Part shown: positions 1 to 10,735 of the stretch, piece by piece
Position numbering within the stretch: position 1 is the first letter of the stretch
Layout: every line of letters begins with the position of its first letter
Assembly: GCA_008711295.1 (NCBI GenBank)
Contig: VUYV01000517.1
Coordinates: 1 to 64,000 of the forward strand
Reading direction: 5' to 3'
Source: Anarhynchus alexandrinus
Taxonomy: Eukaryota; Chordata; Aves; Charadriiformes; Charadriidae
DNA: 64,000 bases
Position numbers and translations under genes: made by a program
The notes under the pieces: generated by a model
Told to the model about the DNA's origin: nothing
What the model saw: only the letters and a program-made list of their open reading frames with translations
Databases searched by the model: none

Positions 1-59
1 TTCTCTTGAAGTATTTATTTTTTTAATGTTCCGGCCTTACTCCTCGCCTCCTAGCGTAA

Positions 60-390
60 CGTGGAAAACTTTTTATTTCTCCCCCCGCCCGGGCGTTCTT
101 TGCCTGGCCGAGCAGCGCGGGGGGGGGGAGCGGTCCCGCCGCCGGTGCGGCGCGGTGCGGTGCCCGGGCGTCGCCTGCCGGCCCGGGCCTGCCGGAGTGC
201 CAGCGCGCACGGGCGGTGCCGGCTCCGGCTGCGGCTCCGGCCCCTCCCTCGCCCCTGCGCCGCCGGTGTCTGGCCGGCGGGCGGCTGCCTGCGGGGCTTC
301 AGCCTCCGCATCCCGTGCGCCGCCGCGGCCCGTAGCCTGTGTGACCCCCGGTCTGCGGGGAGCATTTCTGCCGGCAGAGCACACGGCGTG
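60..390. promoter_or_regulatory. GC-rich, CpG-dense island at left edge, upstream of DAPL1 exon 2
   Basis: The stretch is very GC-rich and dense in CG dinucleotides, unlike the AT-rich sequence that follows. It lies about 2.9 kb before the first recognisable DAPL1 coding exon and on the side where the DAPL1 promoter and exon 1 are expected. No splice-compatible exon encoding the usual DAPL1 N-terminus is visible in it, and it has no ATG. It is therefore more likely the flank of a promoter island, or the start of intron 1, than coding sequence. The open frames across it are typical chance frames of GC-rich DNA. Assigning it to DAPL1 is inference from position. Confidence 0.5.
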
Positions 391-1320
391 ACTTGTGCGT
401 CTCATCGTACCCGTAAAATCTGTTCTGTTTTCTTCAGAGTTTATCTTTCTAAGCATGCTTTCACTCGAGTTTGCGGTGTAAGTAGTTTTTTTTCAGCTTC
501 ATTAGTTTCTAGTCCTTTTCTGGGTTTTTTTTCGTCTGTGTGTGGTGGGGACGGTTGCGCTGCACCTGGAAGGGCCTTTAAACCACTGCAGGCGGTGACC
601 CAGTGCGGGTCCCGGTTTTTCTAAATTCGGATGACAGTAACCCGCGTCCTGGCGAGGCGTATGTGTCACCGCGGGGGAGTGGGGATGGCAGGAACGAGTG
701 GCGTCAGCTGTGCGCTCTGGGAGCGAAGCAGGTTGGAGGTGGACACCTTTATCCTGACCATAGTATCCATCCATAAGTAACCTCCGGACTCAACAGTACT
801 GAGCGCCTTTGGTGTCAGTTGGGGTTTGGGTTGTTGGTTGGTTGGCTGGTTGGTTGGGATTTTTTGAGAGGGAAGAATGGGGATGTTCCTCCTTCCTTTC
901 TTTCTTTCTTTGAAAATATACAGCTTTTTAAATGTGAAAATTAGTAAAGATTTTGGCACTGAGTTCTTAACTCTTAACTGTTAGATTACATGGCTTACAG
1001 GGCAGTTACACAAATCCAAAAATTGAACTCTGTACTAAAAGTTTGACATCTCTCTTAATTATTTTGGAAAAAAAAAAAAAAACCAAATTACAAAAGAGCT
1101 TTCTGGTGCATTCCGGAAGCATCCATATTTAACTGTTCTACTGCCAGGGATGTGTGTGAGCAGGTTTGACAGCTGCTACTAGCAGCTATTTTATGTCAGT
1201 GAGATTGAAATAAGGCCTGCATTATTTCTAGTCGTTTTAAATAACTTTGTTCTGCAGGCTTGTTGGTAGTAGACAAAATTCCTGATTGGCCACTTAGTGT
1301 TTAAATATCTTTTCTCATTC

Positions 1321-1340
1321 TCTCTCTCTCTCTCTCTCTC
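1321..1340. repeat. (TC)10 microsatellite
   Basis: Ten uninterrupted TC dinucleotides, likely length-polymorphic. Confidence 0.9.
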
Positions 1341-1636
1341 ATTGCTACGCACCCTCCAACACCCCAGCTCCCCCTTATGCTTTTTGTGAAGTTTCATAGT
1401 GTTAAAATGTCTTTGCTTCCCTGTGTGTCAGGATCTCTTCACCCTGCTAAATTCAAACTATAAAAAATGCTTGTATCTAGAAATCGCCGATCTTGCACGT
1501 TTGCTTAGTGAAGGTCCCAAACCAAAAGTCATGGATCTAGGTTCAGTTACGGTTTTTCATCTACTTTCCAAATTTTAATTGGGTTCCCATTTGCGGTTTA
1601 ACTTTTTCTAAAAAGCAAAAAAAAAAAAAAAATCTA

Positions 1637-1686
1637 AGCACCTAATAAGCTGTGGAAGAATAGCACCTAATAAGCTGTGGAAGAAT
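1637..1686. repeat. 25-bp perfect tandem duplication
   Basis: The unit AGCACCTAATAAGCTGTGGA plus AGAAT occurs twice back to back (1637-1661 and 1662-1686) with no mismatch. This indicates a recent slippage or duplication event in the intron. Confidence 0.9.
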
Positions 1687-3219
1687 ATTTGGGATAACTT
1701 GCGCTGGTGTTCTGGATGAACTTGTTATATCGGGAACGTGATGTCAAGAAGACATCAGTCTAAGATCTTGAAATATTCCAGGGTGTTTTGGATTGTTTGT
1801 TTTGCTTTTTTAAATCCTTTGTCATTCTTGTTTAAAGATGCCTCTAATGTTACCTCCTGCTTACAAAGACAAGGAAGAGTTTCACACCTTGTGAGCTGAG
1901 GGTATTTAGAATCTTGATTATCTTCACTGGTAGATAATTGGAAATGGTTGACACTTCCATTTAAGAGGAAATTTTCCATTTTGCAGTTAGACTCCCAAAA
2001 GAATTTGGTTCAGCCTAGATCTCTAGTGTATTTGCAGCTGTAAGATGGCTAGGCGATTCATCTGCTGCTTATAGAGCAGTATAATTAACTATATGTGTGT
2101 AATTCTAAAAAGAAAAGAAAAGCCAGGTCTAGATATTGCAGAACTCCAGCACTGTAAGGCTGCTTTGGACATGACTGCAGGAGAATTCTTGTTTCTAAAA
2201 CTAAACCTGCAACCAGGAAATACAAGGTGAGTAGTCAGATTTGGTAGAAAATGGGTGTTAGTTACAGATGGACACATCTGCTCGCCTGTAAATGGCCAAA
2301 TGCATTCCTCATGCTATTTAGCCGAGTAATCCTTGAAACTTTCCTCCATTCTCTGTTCACTTCCACGCCCAAATAGTTGAGTTTGAAAACTCTAGTCTTG
2401 ATTATTCATGGTAAGAATAGGAACTTTGCTGTAAGATGAAACAACTTCTTCAAAATAATGAGAAATGCATACTAAGTTTGTTCTTTCTTACTCTCGCAGT
2501 TTTAAAATTTAAAATACCCTCATGAACAGGGAGAAAGTATTTCTTTCAACAAGATGTTTTAGATAACTTTACATGTTCTTGTTCAGAATTGAATTTTCTG
2601 ACATGCCTCAGACCTTAAATTATTATTGTTAGGTCATCTGTAGCTTAATTAGTGCTAATTGGTTTTGTGATTGGCAGATATCTTAACAAAATATAATTAA
2701 ACATGTTAGAACACAAGTACAAGATAAGTATGCAGCTGGTTCTTACCTGCATTATTAGGTTTATTCTAGAATATCTTGAGCAAATCATGAAACCTTTATT
2801 GCTGTTAGTGACACTGTTTGAAAACCTGAAAGTGTTTAGAGGTTTGTTTGCTTTGCTTTTTTAAATTTAAAATGGAAGCTATTACATCTGAGATTTGTGG
2901 GGGAAGAATGCATATTAACATGATAAGGTGTTAAGATTTACTATAGTTAGCAACACCAAAACCCCTCTTACTTCTTGATTACAGTATTTGGAAGTTAATT
3001 TGAGTGTGCCATGACATAGAAGTTTAAAGTCCTTGTTGGATCTCTTTGGCTTACTTCTGTGTATGTGTGTCTTTAAAAGTGAAGCATAGAGTTAAATATT
3101 GAAATAGTGATTTCTTGCTTATACCCCAGATATTTTTTAACATTTTTTTGCTTCTTAAGTGTACGTAATGCATGTAATTCTGTAGAAATTTTTACATAAA
3201 TTGTATTTTCTTCTTGCAG

Positions 3220-3307
3220 TCAAAGCTGGAGGTATGAGAGTGTCTAAAAAGCAAGAAAACGGACCTGTTGAGAAAAATGCTAAACTTCCAGGAAAAGAAA
3301 AGACAAG
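3220..3307 (+). CDS. DAPL1: DAPL1 exon 2 (death-associated protein-like 1)
   Basis: This 88-nt internal exon has a good acceptor (TTCTTGCAG at 3211-3219) and a GT donor at 3308. It starts with the last two bases of a codon, then reads KAGGMRVSKKQENGPVEKNA and on to KEKT, ending with two bases of the next codon. The KAGGMR..KKQE block is the hallmark of the DAP/DAPL1 family. Human DAPL1 is a 107-residue protein with the same block near residue 21 and with EKTSAIA at the following junction. The exon ends in AG, which joins the T at 8852 to give Ser, so it runs in frame into 8852-8915. DAPL1 is a small, probably disordered protein expressed in epithelia and retinal pigment epithelium; its family member DAP1 is linked to autophagy and cell-death control. 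Exon 1, with the start codon, was not seen. Confidence 0.93.
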
Positions 3308-4739
3308 GTATTGTGCTGCAGGGCTTGTTGCCCCCTGCCTCGTATTTAAAGTTCATGAGTAATGGGCTGAAGGTTGAAAACAAAGACAACTCTTAATCTC
3401 TGAATAGTTTAATTCTTAAATTAACTTGTACAATTTATAGATGAAAGGCAACTTTGAGGTAATCATCAAAGTTTTAAAGAAACCAAACGCAACAAACAAC
3501 AAAACCAACAAGAAACCCCAACTTCAAAACCTAAGGACAATGCCTTGCAATGAAAGACAAAGGCTGAATCTCTTCTCTATCGTCATGTGTTATGGAACAG
3601 AAATTAAAACGTGTTGCCTACCTGTACCTAATAAAATGATGGTCAAACAGTTTCCAGTGAAATAAGAATGAATTTTAGGCTGTCCTCATTCTGAAGGAAG
3701 TGAAACCCACNATCTGCTGTGTCAATCTGAATTCTAATTTGGCTTTTTCTGTTTTCTACTTCATAAGGTTACTCAAGCTATTTTGCCCCAAAATGAAGGC
3801 ATGCTTCAAATTTGAATAAGGTAGCCGTGACTGGTTGAAGTGGTCATCAAAACAAATATTTTCTTACAGCTTTTTCAGAAAAAGACTGAATGTTTTTCTA
3901 AAATATATGCACTTTTCTTAAATACCACTTAACAAAAAGTTGACCAATATCAGGATGAGAGGGTAAAATTTTAATGACTTGTGGTGTTCCTGACATTCTA
4001 TGATAGTCCAAATCCTAAATGGAACACAGTACCTAAATAGGATTTAGACACATAGGTTTTTGCTTCTATCGCAATTTTAAACTTTCTCAGTGGCCACCCA
4101 ATTTGGATGGTCCTTATCTCACCACATACCTTTTTTTTACACAAAAAGTTCCCTTTAAGAGCCTGCAATTCTTTTGGGGCGTATCTAGAACTGCATAATT
4201 ATTGCAGAGTACCTAGCATCCCTCATAATTGCTGTGACGTTCAGAAACCAGTCAGTGTGACACTAAGTTTTTGTTCAAAGGAGCCTGATGCAGTGATTTG
4301 CCCTTGGAACAAATCTGCTGTGTCCTGATAGCTATGACCTTGCTGTGCAAGGAGGTGGTGTATGTGCACGAGCCACCTGGTCCAATGGTGATTTATGGTC
4401 TGGGGTTGTCTTATTCCATATTGGATTCTTCGTCTGTCTCCACGCAGGCCACTAACTGTTCTTACTTTGTTGAGTTGCATCCTCTGCTGACAGTGGTAGC
4501 TTCCTTATCTCCCAGTTTGTACGGGTCTCCGGCCCTTCTTTTATGTAACTAAGTAGAAGTTCAAAGCAAGTTCAGCTTACCTAGGTAAGGTTGTGGCCTC
4601 CGGCTTCAGCGACTTTAACTACTTATGCTAAGTAAGTTCCATATAAGTAGTATGCCAATGCAGCCTAGCACTAAATGATTAACTCTAAATGGTTAGTTTT
4701 ATTTAAACTGAACCACTAATACTCCATATTTCTTTACAG

Positions 4740-4786
4740 TGAGGAAATAGAAGACCTGAATTTCAGCCTGTTATCAGCTAAAAATG
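4740..4786 (+). other. Candidate cryptic or alternative exon in DAPL1 intron 2
   Basis: A 47-nt segment is bounded by a good acceptor (CATATTTCTTTACAG ending at 4739) and a GT at 4787. Joined to exon 2 it reads on in frame as S-EEIEDLNFSLLSAKN. Its length is not a multiple of three, so splicing onward to 8852 shifts the frame and meets a stop within about 15 codons. Skipping it gives the expected DAPL1 protein. It could be a poison exon or simply a chance splice-site pair. Confidence 0.25.
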
Positions 4787-4840
4787 GTACATAACATGCT
4801 GTGTCACTTGCCTTTCCCAGTGAGTTAGATGCTTCCTGTT

Positions 4841-4885
4841 TCATAGAAAAAAGACTCATAGAAAAAGTCTTCATAGAAAAAGACT
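4841..4885. repeat. Three 15-bp tandem units
   Basis: Three consecutive 15-nt units begin with TCATAGAAAAA and end in GAC, GTCT and GACT variants. It is a short imperfect minisatellite with no other evident role. Confidence 0.8.
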
Positions 4886-6445
4886 TGACTTGTGGGGATA
4901 AGACAAAATGTAATGGTTAAAGTACTGTGCTTGGAGAGGTGGATCTAAAATTCCACTTGGCATTGTAACTCATGTGCACTTAATACCTTTATCCTTTTTC
5001 TCAGTGTTCAAAATAATGTGTAAGTTGAGACTGGAACTTGGATATCCTTCTCTAATGAGTGCTGCTGCACCTAGTGTACACGTTTTTTATAGCCCTCTAA
5101 AACATTAAAATTTTGCAGCTCAGTGGCCCAGCTGCAAGAGGGGAGCTCAGTTTGATCTTGTCGACTCTTGAGAGCAGGAGATGAAGGCTTTGTTTCCTTT
5201 AGAATGAGGACAGCCTGGAATTCCTCCTTCCCTTGGAAACTGTTGAGCGCTATTAGGTCTGGCTAGGAAATGCATCTGTTGTTGCTTTAAAAGTGACTTT
5301 GTCATCTTGCTATAAAAAGGCACTTAAAAGCAAATACCTGTAGGAGTGGGCTCTGATTTCTGTCTGGATGTAGATGCCTCTGCTGTCCCAATTTGGGACT
5401 AGTTTTATGCATAAAAATAAACTGAAACAAAACAAGGTTAAATATTCTGTTGTATCTCTTAAAAACAGAACACCCTTCAGGCAGTCTTTGTATTGATAGC
5501 TTGCTCTGGGCTTGCTGAAGAGGCCTGTCCAAACTAGGAACAGCTCTAGAATCATGTCTTTATTAAAGCAGATCTTGGAATTATCCCGAAAGCTGTGAAT
5601 TACTCCTTCCACTGCTTAGTATTTAGGGACATCAGTTACTTTCTACCTGTAAGAAAGGAGCCACCTATACTATGGCGTTCCTATAGTACCCAGGTAACCA
5701 TTTATAAAGCCTGGATTAGACAGGATAAGGAAGTGGTCCGGGCGACTTTTTCTGATTCCCACTTTTTTTTCCACACCAAGATTTAAGTTGCCTATATTAT
5801 TTTGATAAACAGATTTACCTCTGGTGCTTCTGAATATCTTTAGCTGCTGTCAAGAAGGCTTCCTTTTTAGTTGAATGTCTGTTTGTATGTTGCAATCACA
5901 GTATCAGAGTGTCTGACAGTCACTACAAAGTACTGTAATCTAGTAACGTCATTGTGAAATAGATTATTTTGCCAGGAGTTAAAAGGGAAGCTTGTGACTA
6001 GACTGATAGCCAAACTCAGGTTTTGGACCAAGATGTGATTTTATTTTTTTCCTCTAAAATGTTGTAATCAGCTGGATAACTTTTAAATTAACTGGCTTTA
6101 GTGATATTTAACACTGACATATTGACACTATTTTTGGCAGGCTACAGAAATCACCGCTGTAGGTTTTTGGTTGTGTTTTTTCTCCTCGCTTGCTTGGAGG
6201 ACATTAACCTAAAATACACTTTTTGGAACAAAGCTGAACCAGTAACACTGGCTTCTTCCCTGTTTACTGGTTGCGCCAGAATCAATGGTTACTCAATATA
6301 GTATACATGCCTTGTTGGGATGATGGACTTCATTGTCAGGTTGCAATCACAGAAATCACAGACAACTTTGTAAAGTAGTTTAGTAGCTATCATATACAGA
6401 CTCCTTGCCTTTAAGTTTCTGATTCAGATGAGATTCAGGTTAGGG

Positions 6446-6846
6446 ACGGGATGCCATCCAGAGGGACCTGGACAGGCTGGAGAAGTGGGCCTATGTGAAC
6501 ATCATGAGGTTGAACCAGGCCAAGTGCAGGGTCCTGCACCTGGGTCAGGGCAACCCCCGGTATCAGCACAGTCTGGGGGATGAAGGGGTGGAGAGCAGCC
6601 CTGCCAAGAAGGACATGGGGGTACTGGAGGATGAAAAGCTGGACACGAGCCGACAATGTGCGCTGGCAGCCCAGCGAGCCCCCGGCATCCCGGCTGCATC
6701 CCCAGCAGCGTGGCCAGCAGGGCGAGGGGGGGATTCTGCCCCTCTGCTGCACTCTGCTCTGGGGAGACCCCCCTGCAGTGCTGCCTGTAGCTCGGGGGCC
6801 TCAGCACAGGAGAGATATGGACCTTGTGGAGCTGGGCCAGAGTAGG
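6446..6846 (+). mobile_element. CR1 LINE fragment (end of ORF2)
   Basis: In the + sense this reads as the C-terminal part of CR1 ORF2: [13 protein letters not shown], then [16 protein letters not shown], then the [19 protein letters not shown] block. These are standard bird CR1 segments. It is 5'-truncated, carries substitutions and breaks off near a degraded copy of the sequence for 'LLERVQRR'. The 3' part of a CR1 in the same orientation resumes at 7215. Confidence 0.88.
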
Positions 6847-7214
6847 GCCTGTTGAGAGAGATTAGCAGCTGGTACAGTGCTGTGTTTAGTCTTTGAGAAC
6901 AGGAAAAATGTTGATTAATACACGGATGTTTTGGTAGTGTTTTCTGTAAGTGTGGGACTTTTCAGTTCCCCATGTTCTGCCAGCGAGCGCAGGCACACAA
7001 GAAGCGTAAACCAGAAGATAAGGAGGCTGCAACCCCCCCTTGAGACTGCAAATCAACAAGAAAGAGCAGTCAACAGCCTGCCTGCCTAGACACAGAAAAA
7101 GAATACAATAAGGTGGTAGAAGACCCCAGACCAAAAATCACCATTGGACTAAAAAAAAAAAGTGTGAAGAGTGCGAGAGGGGCAAGTGTATAGATCACAT
7201 GGGTGTAATTGCCC
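6847..7214. other. About 370 nt of unassigned sequence between two CR1 pieces
   Basis: This segment separates two same-strand CR1 fragments that are nearly consecutive in the CR1 consensus. It contains an A/C-rich part around 6980-7140 and an A11 run near 7151. It has no recognisable coding content. It could be an insertion into one CR1 copy or the sequence between two independent copies. Confidence 0.45.
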
Positions 7215-7600
7215 AGGGGCCCCTCTGCTGGGAGGACAGGCTGAGAGAGTTGGGGTTGTTCAGCCTGGAGAAGAGAAGGCTTTAGGGAGACCTTATTGGG
7301 GCCTTTCAGTACTTAAAGGGGGCTTATAAGAAAGATGGGGGCAAACTTTTTAGCAGGGTCTGTTGCGATAGGACAAGGGGTAATGGTTTTAAACTGAAAG
7401 AGGGGAGATTTAGACTAGATATAAGGAAGAGATTTTTTACAATGAAGGTGGTGAGATGCTGGCTCAGGTCGCTCAAAGAGATGGCGGATGCCCCATCCCT
7501 GGAAACATTCCAGGCCAGGTTGGACGGGGCTCTGAGCAACCTGACCTAGTTGGACTGGATGGCCTTTAAAGGTCCCTTCCAACCCAAACCATTCTATGAT
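7215..7600 (+). mobile_element. CR1 LINE 3' end
   Basis: It contains the CR1 landmark strings GGCTGAGAGAGTTGGGGTTG and TTCAGCCTGGAGAAGAGAAG, then the 3' untranslated region through GGAAACATTCCAGGCCAGGT and TTCCAACCCAAACC. It ends in a single ATTCTATGAT tail unit. The orientation is + and the sequence is fairly well preserved. Confidence 0.93.
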
Positions 7601-7971
7601 TATCTGAGAGGCTCAAAGTCACTGTCATAGCCTGAAGTGGCTACTCAGAGCTGAGATTGGTCTTGGCAGGATCTGAGCTTTGAGATTTAATTCAGGGGCG
7701 GGGGGGAAGCATGCTTGCGCTAAAGTTGCTGGGTAGTATATGCCATAATAGAATGTAATGCACCATGTTAATAATTAGATGCCTGCCTGACTGTTTTCTG
7801 ACCATACATTACATGTACCTCATTATTTAAGAGAAACAATTCGGAGTTTGGTGTGTTCTTGGGGTTTTGTTGTTGTTTTTTAATAACTTGGGGTTGGGGT
7901 TCTTTTGGTTTCTGTTTTTTCTGAAGTTAGAAGGTTTTTATTTTCATTGATTGCCAGTTTTATTTTCATTG

Positions 7972-7998
7972 ATTACACCCAATTACATTGGGTGTAAT
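7972..7998. repeat. Perfect 12-bp inverted repeat with 3-nt loop
   Basis: ATTACACCCAAT is followed by TAC and then by its exact complement ATTGGGTGTAAT. Just to the left, a TTTTATTTTCATTGATT-like unit is repeated twice (about 7937-7974). It could form a hairpin; a function is not shown. Confidence 0.85.
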
Positions 7999-8851
7999 TT
8001 TGCTGCTGTCTTTTCTGTAGTCATAGTTATCTGATGGCATAAACAGATCTGAATTGCTTGTATTTGTCAGTGTGGCAAACTGTATTGATTGCTAAATTGA
8101 AATTTCAGCAGGAAAAGTGTCTTGCCTGAGCGACAGAATCATTAACTAAAGCAGTATCTGCTTTTTCAAGAGGCACATTTAAGGTATCTGGTTCCCTGTG
8201 TTAGGGTAATAATGATTTTTGTCAACTCCATTTTAAGCTACAGTGATGTCACTGCAAATAATGGTATCATCAGAAGAATGTGCAATCCACAGTTCTTCCT
8301 GTTGCTGAACTAAATTATTTCATGTCCATAGATTGTTTATTTGTGGAATATTGGTAACATGGCTGTTCTTCATTGGAATATGAAGGAGTTAATGGGATAA
8401 TCTCATGCAAAAAGTTCTTGCTTGACAAATTGCTGCTGTCAAAGGAAACACTCCCCAAAAGCAGAAGGTGAATTTTTTTCATAGGTCTAGATTGGAATAA
8501 AAAAATTATGAAGTCAAATTTTGTAGTTCTGGATATCAGTGCTCAGCTTCTGTGAAGCTCCTCCACAGTGTACAAAAAAAAATCCTTTTTGAGATATTTA
8601 AGGAAATTTTATAGAGTTTTTTTTATAAAACGATAGCTAAATAAAACAGCCTGCAACACAGATTTTGCATTGTTCTATTCTGAGGCAGCATACCTTTTTT
8701 TAATATCATATAGTCTTTAATGTGATTAAAGGATTTTGCTCCAAAACCTAAATTGCTATTACAAAATGTTTTGAATTAAGTCTGGAAAATGAAAGTGACA
8801 AGTGCTTCTGTGAGATGGAAATGCTAAATGCTTTTTTCTTTTGCTTTACAG

Positions 8852-8915
8852 TGCTATTGCCAGTTTTTCAAAAAATCAGAACATGGGTGTCTTGCTAGCA
8901 GAAGTGCTGAGCAAA
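8852..8915 (+). CDS. DAPL1: DAPL1 exon 3
   Basis: This 64-nt exon has a strong acceptor (TTTTGCTTTACAG ending at 8851) and a GTAAG donor at 8916. The first T completes the Ser codon begun in exon 2. It then encodes AIASFSKNQNMGVLLAEVLS plus K and ends in phase 0. Human DAPL1 has SAIANVAKIQTLDALNDALEK at the same place, so the start (SAIA) and length match while the middle has diverged. This central region is the least conserved part of the family. It joins directly to 10488. Confidence 0.88.
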
Positions 8916-10487
8916 GTAAGTACACCTGGAAGAACAAGATATGTGTTTGTCAGGGCTTCTCCATAAAGCTAAACAAAAAAAAAATAATCAAAAAGTGAAT
9001 TTTCCTTAAATTGCTGTCATCTGTCGTTTGTAGGTTTGTCATCTACCACTAAATATTCTTGAGATGATGTATTTCTTTAGTGGTTGTGTGGCTAAAATGG
9101 CTAGATGGCTAAAAAGTAACTAGCCTTCGCTCCTGATTCTGCTATGTTTGATTCCATTCCTGTTTAACACTAAGTAGCCCCGGGGTAGTTACATATGCCT
9201 GTTATGGAAAAGTACAGCAAGATATCAAGGTGTGTCCTTTTTTTAAAGTGGTACGTTGATTTAGATTTATTGAAATGTGGGGAAGAATTATCAGTGACAC
9301 AGTAAGTTTGTGGCAGAGCTGGGATTACACCCCAGGACAAAACCTAGTCTTTAGTTCTTTATCCCACTGTGGAAATAACTTTAACTTCTGTAAGGGTCCA
9401 ACTTGGAGAAGCGAAGAGCTAGCTTTTGGAAGGCGGTGGGTAGTGTCGCTGACAAGTGCTCAGTGGATACCAAGGTGGCAAGCTGATGCCAAACTACAGT
9501 AAGTGGTTCCCGAGACAACAGGCACAGCGTATTCCACTGTTGCTGCGTATACAGCTATTTCACCTGAGCCCTGACATTAGATAGTCGGGCATCTTCTTGA
9601 CTTCTCCCTTGGAAATACAGTTGAGATCATGTAAAATTTTGTGTTGCAAAGCTGTTGATGGACCCTTCTATTCATCGTTATGCTTACAGCTACTGTCCAG
9701 TATCTCTCACTGGGCTGTTGATGCAGACTCCTACGCCTACACTTTGCAAGAGCTGATTTAACAAGCATCTTTTTAATTTGCATGCTAATCTGAAGATCTG
9801 ACAGTTAACATTTATTTTTCATACACTCAGAGTCTTTAGATTCTGAAACATAAGAGAGTTCCGCATCCACAGAGCTTGGTAAAACATTAGTTGCATCACT
9901 TCAACGTAAGCCTTTCATCAACGGATGTGATTATAGCTTTAGTATGTAGATCCTGAATTTTTGCTTAGACTTGTTTGTTAAGGAGAACAGATACAACTCA
10001 TCCTGTTTCTCTTCCACTTGTTCCCATCTCCTCTGTTCTGACCTACCATTTCCTTCTCCCATTGGTTTCCAGAATCTCATACATGAAGCTTCCTCGGTAG
10101 CTTAGAAAGTGATAATTAGATACTGTAATGATGATGATTTGAATCTGGGAAAATAAGAATTTGAAGCAACTTACTGTTAACTCTGGCATACTGATTATTT
10201 GCTCTGCTTTCCTTATCCTGCCAGCTCATTCTGTGAACTACTAAAAAAAGGGAGGGGAAGAAACCAATAGTTCACTGAAGGTAGTCAGGCTAATATCACT
10301 TTGAAAACAGAAATCCTAATTAAAAGTACAGAGTCACCATGAGTTTTATGTATTGATCATTTGAACTTTTTGTGAGGTTAGGTTTTACTACTGTTTTTAA
10401 ACTGCTTTCATATGATGGAATTTAAGAAGATAATAGCAGAAAAGCTGTATTCTATCACAACTTTCCCCTCCCCCTTCGATGTTACAG
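8916..10487 (+). other. DAPL1: DAPL1 last intron
   Basis: A 1.57-kb GT..AG intron. Apart from short A/T runs I see no repeat family or second exon in it. Open frames near 9275-9502 lack any recognisable similarity. Confidence 0.8.
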
Positions 10488-10607
10488 ATGAGCCACAAAA
10501 TTCATGCAGCAGCATTACAAGTGACTCACCAAAAGCCACAGCCTGCCTTGGAGAAGTTCATACTGCCTAAAAGAATTTACATTATTAAACAGCCACGGAA
10601 ATGTTAA
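10488..10607 (+). CDS. DAPL1: DAPL1 exon 4, C-terminus and stop
   Basis: A polypyrimidine-rich acceptor (CCCTCCCCCTTCGATGTTACAG, trimmed) ends at 10487. The exon encodes 39 residues, MSHKIHAAALQVTHQKPQPA then LEKFILPKRIYIIKQPRKC, and stops with TAA at 10605-10607. The (A/T)HQKP..ALEK..LKRIYIIQQPRKC terminus is nearly identical to human DAPL1 and is the strongest evidence for the identification. The Met at the exon start lies internally in the spliced protein and is not an initiator. From the shared Val at the exon 1/2 junction onward the protein is about 90 residues, against 88 in human, so nothing downstream of exon 1 appears missing. Confidence 0.95.
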   Translation: MSHKIHAAALQVTHQKPQPALEKFILPKRIYIIKQPRKC

Positions 10608-10735
10608 GATACTCATGTTTGCTTAGAAGTGAGTTTCTATTCTAAATAGCACACTGTGGTAAAGTGATCAAAAGCTGCGTGCCTTGTATCTTACTGTATT
10701 TCTGTTACTGACAATAAAATACTTTATAAGAAGTG
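10608..10735 (+). other. DAPL1: DAPL1 3' untranslated region (end approximate)
   Basis: Short UTR from the stop codon to just past the AATAAA at 10713. The cleavage point about 15-20 nt after the signal is inferred; a GTGTT-type downstream element follows at about 10731. Confidence 0.7.
10713..10718 (+). terminator. DAPL1: AATAAA polyadenylation signal of DAPL1
   Basis: Canonical hexamer 106 nt after the DAPL1 stop codon, followed by a GT-containing stretch. It is the first such hexamer after the stop. Confidence 0.8.

Larger units (their letters stand above)
391..3219 (+). other. DAPL1 intron 1 (part) or 5' flank; no gene seen
   Basis: Mostly AT-rich sequence with poly-T and poly-A runs and a G/T-rich tract of GGTT steps near 820-865. 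There is a TC dinucleotide run at 1321-1340 and a perfect 25-bp tandem duplication at 1637-1686. I see no convincing coding exon. In particular, no exon ends in codons for the conserved His-Pro-Pro-Ala segment followed by a G and a donor, which is what should splice to 3220. Confidence 0.5.
3308..8851 (+). other. DAPL1: DAPL1 intron between exons 2 and 3
   Basis: A 5.5-kb intron with GT..AG ends. It contains a single ambiguous base at 3711, a candidate cryptic exon at 4740-4786 and a three-unit 15-bp tandem repeat at 4841-4885. It also holds two CR1 pieces separated by unassigned sequence (6446-7600) and a perfect inverted repeat at 7972-7998. The remaining sequence is AT-rich with no supported gene. 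Confidence 0.8.

Noticed and set aside
61..624. 187-codon open frame over the left CpG island
   Set aside because: Overlapping frames of similar length exist on both strands, the composition is low-complexity, and there is no known domain. It is a chance frame in GC-rich sequence.
10488..10607. Independent small protein starting at the ATG at 10488
   Set aside because: That ATG is the first codon of a spliced internal exon preceded by a strong acceptor, and the encoded sequence matches the DAPL1 C-terminus.
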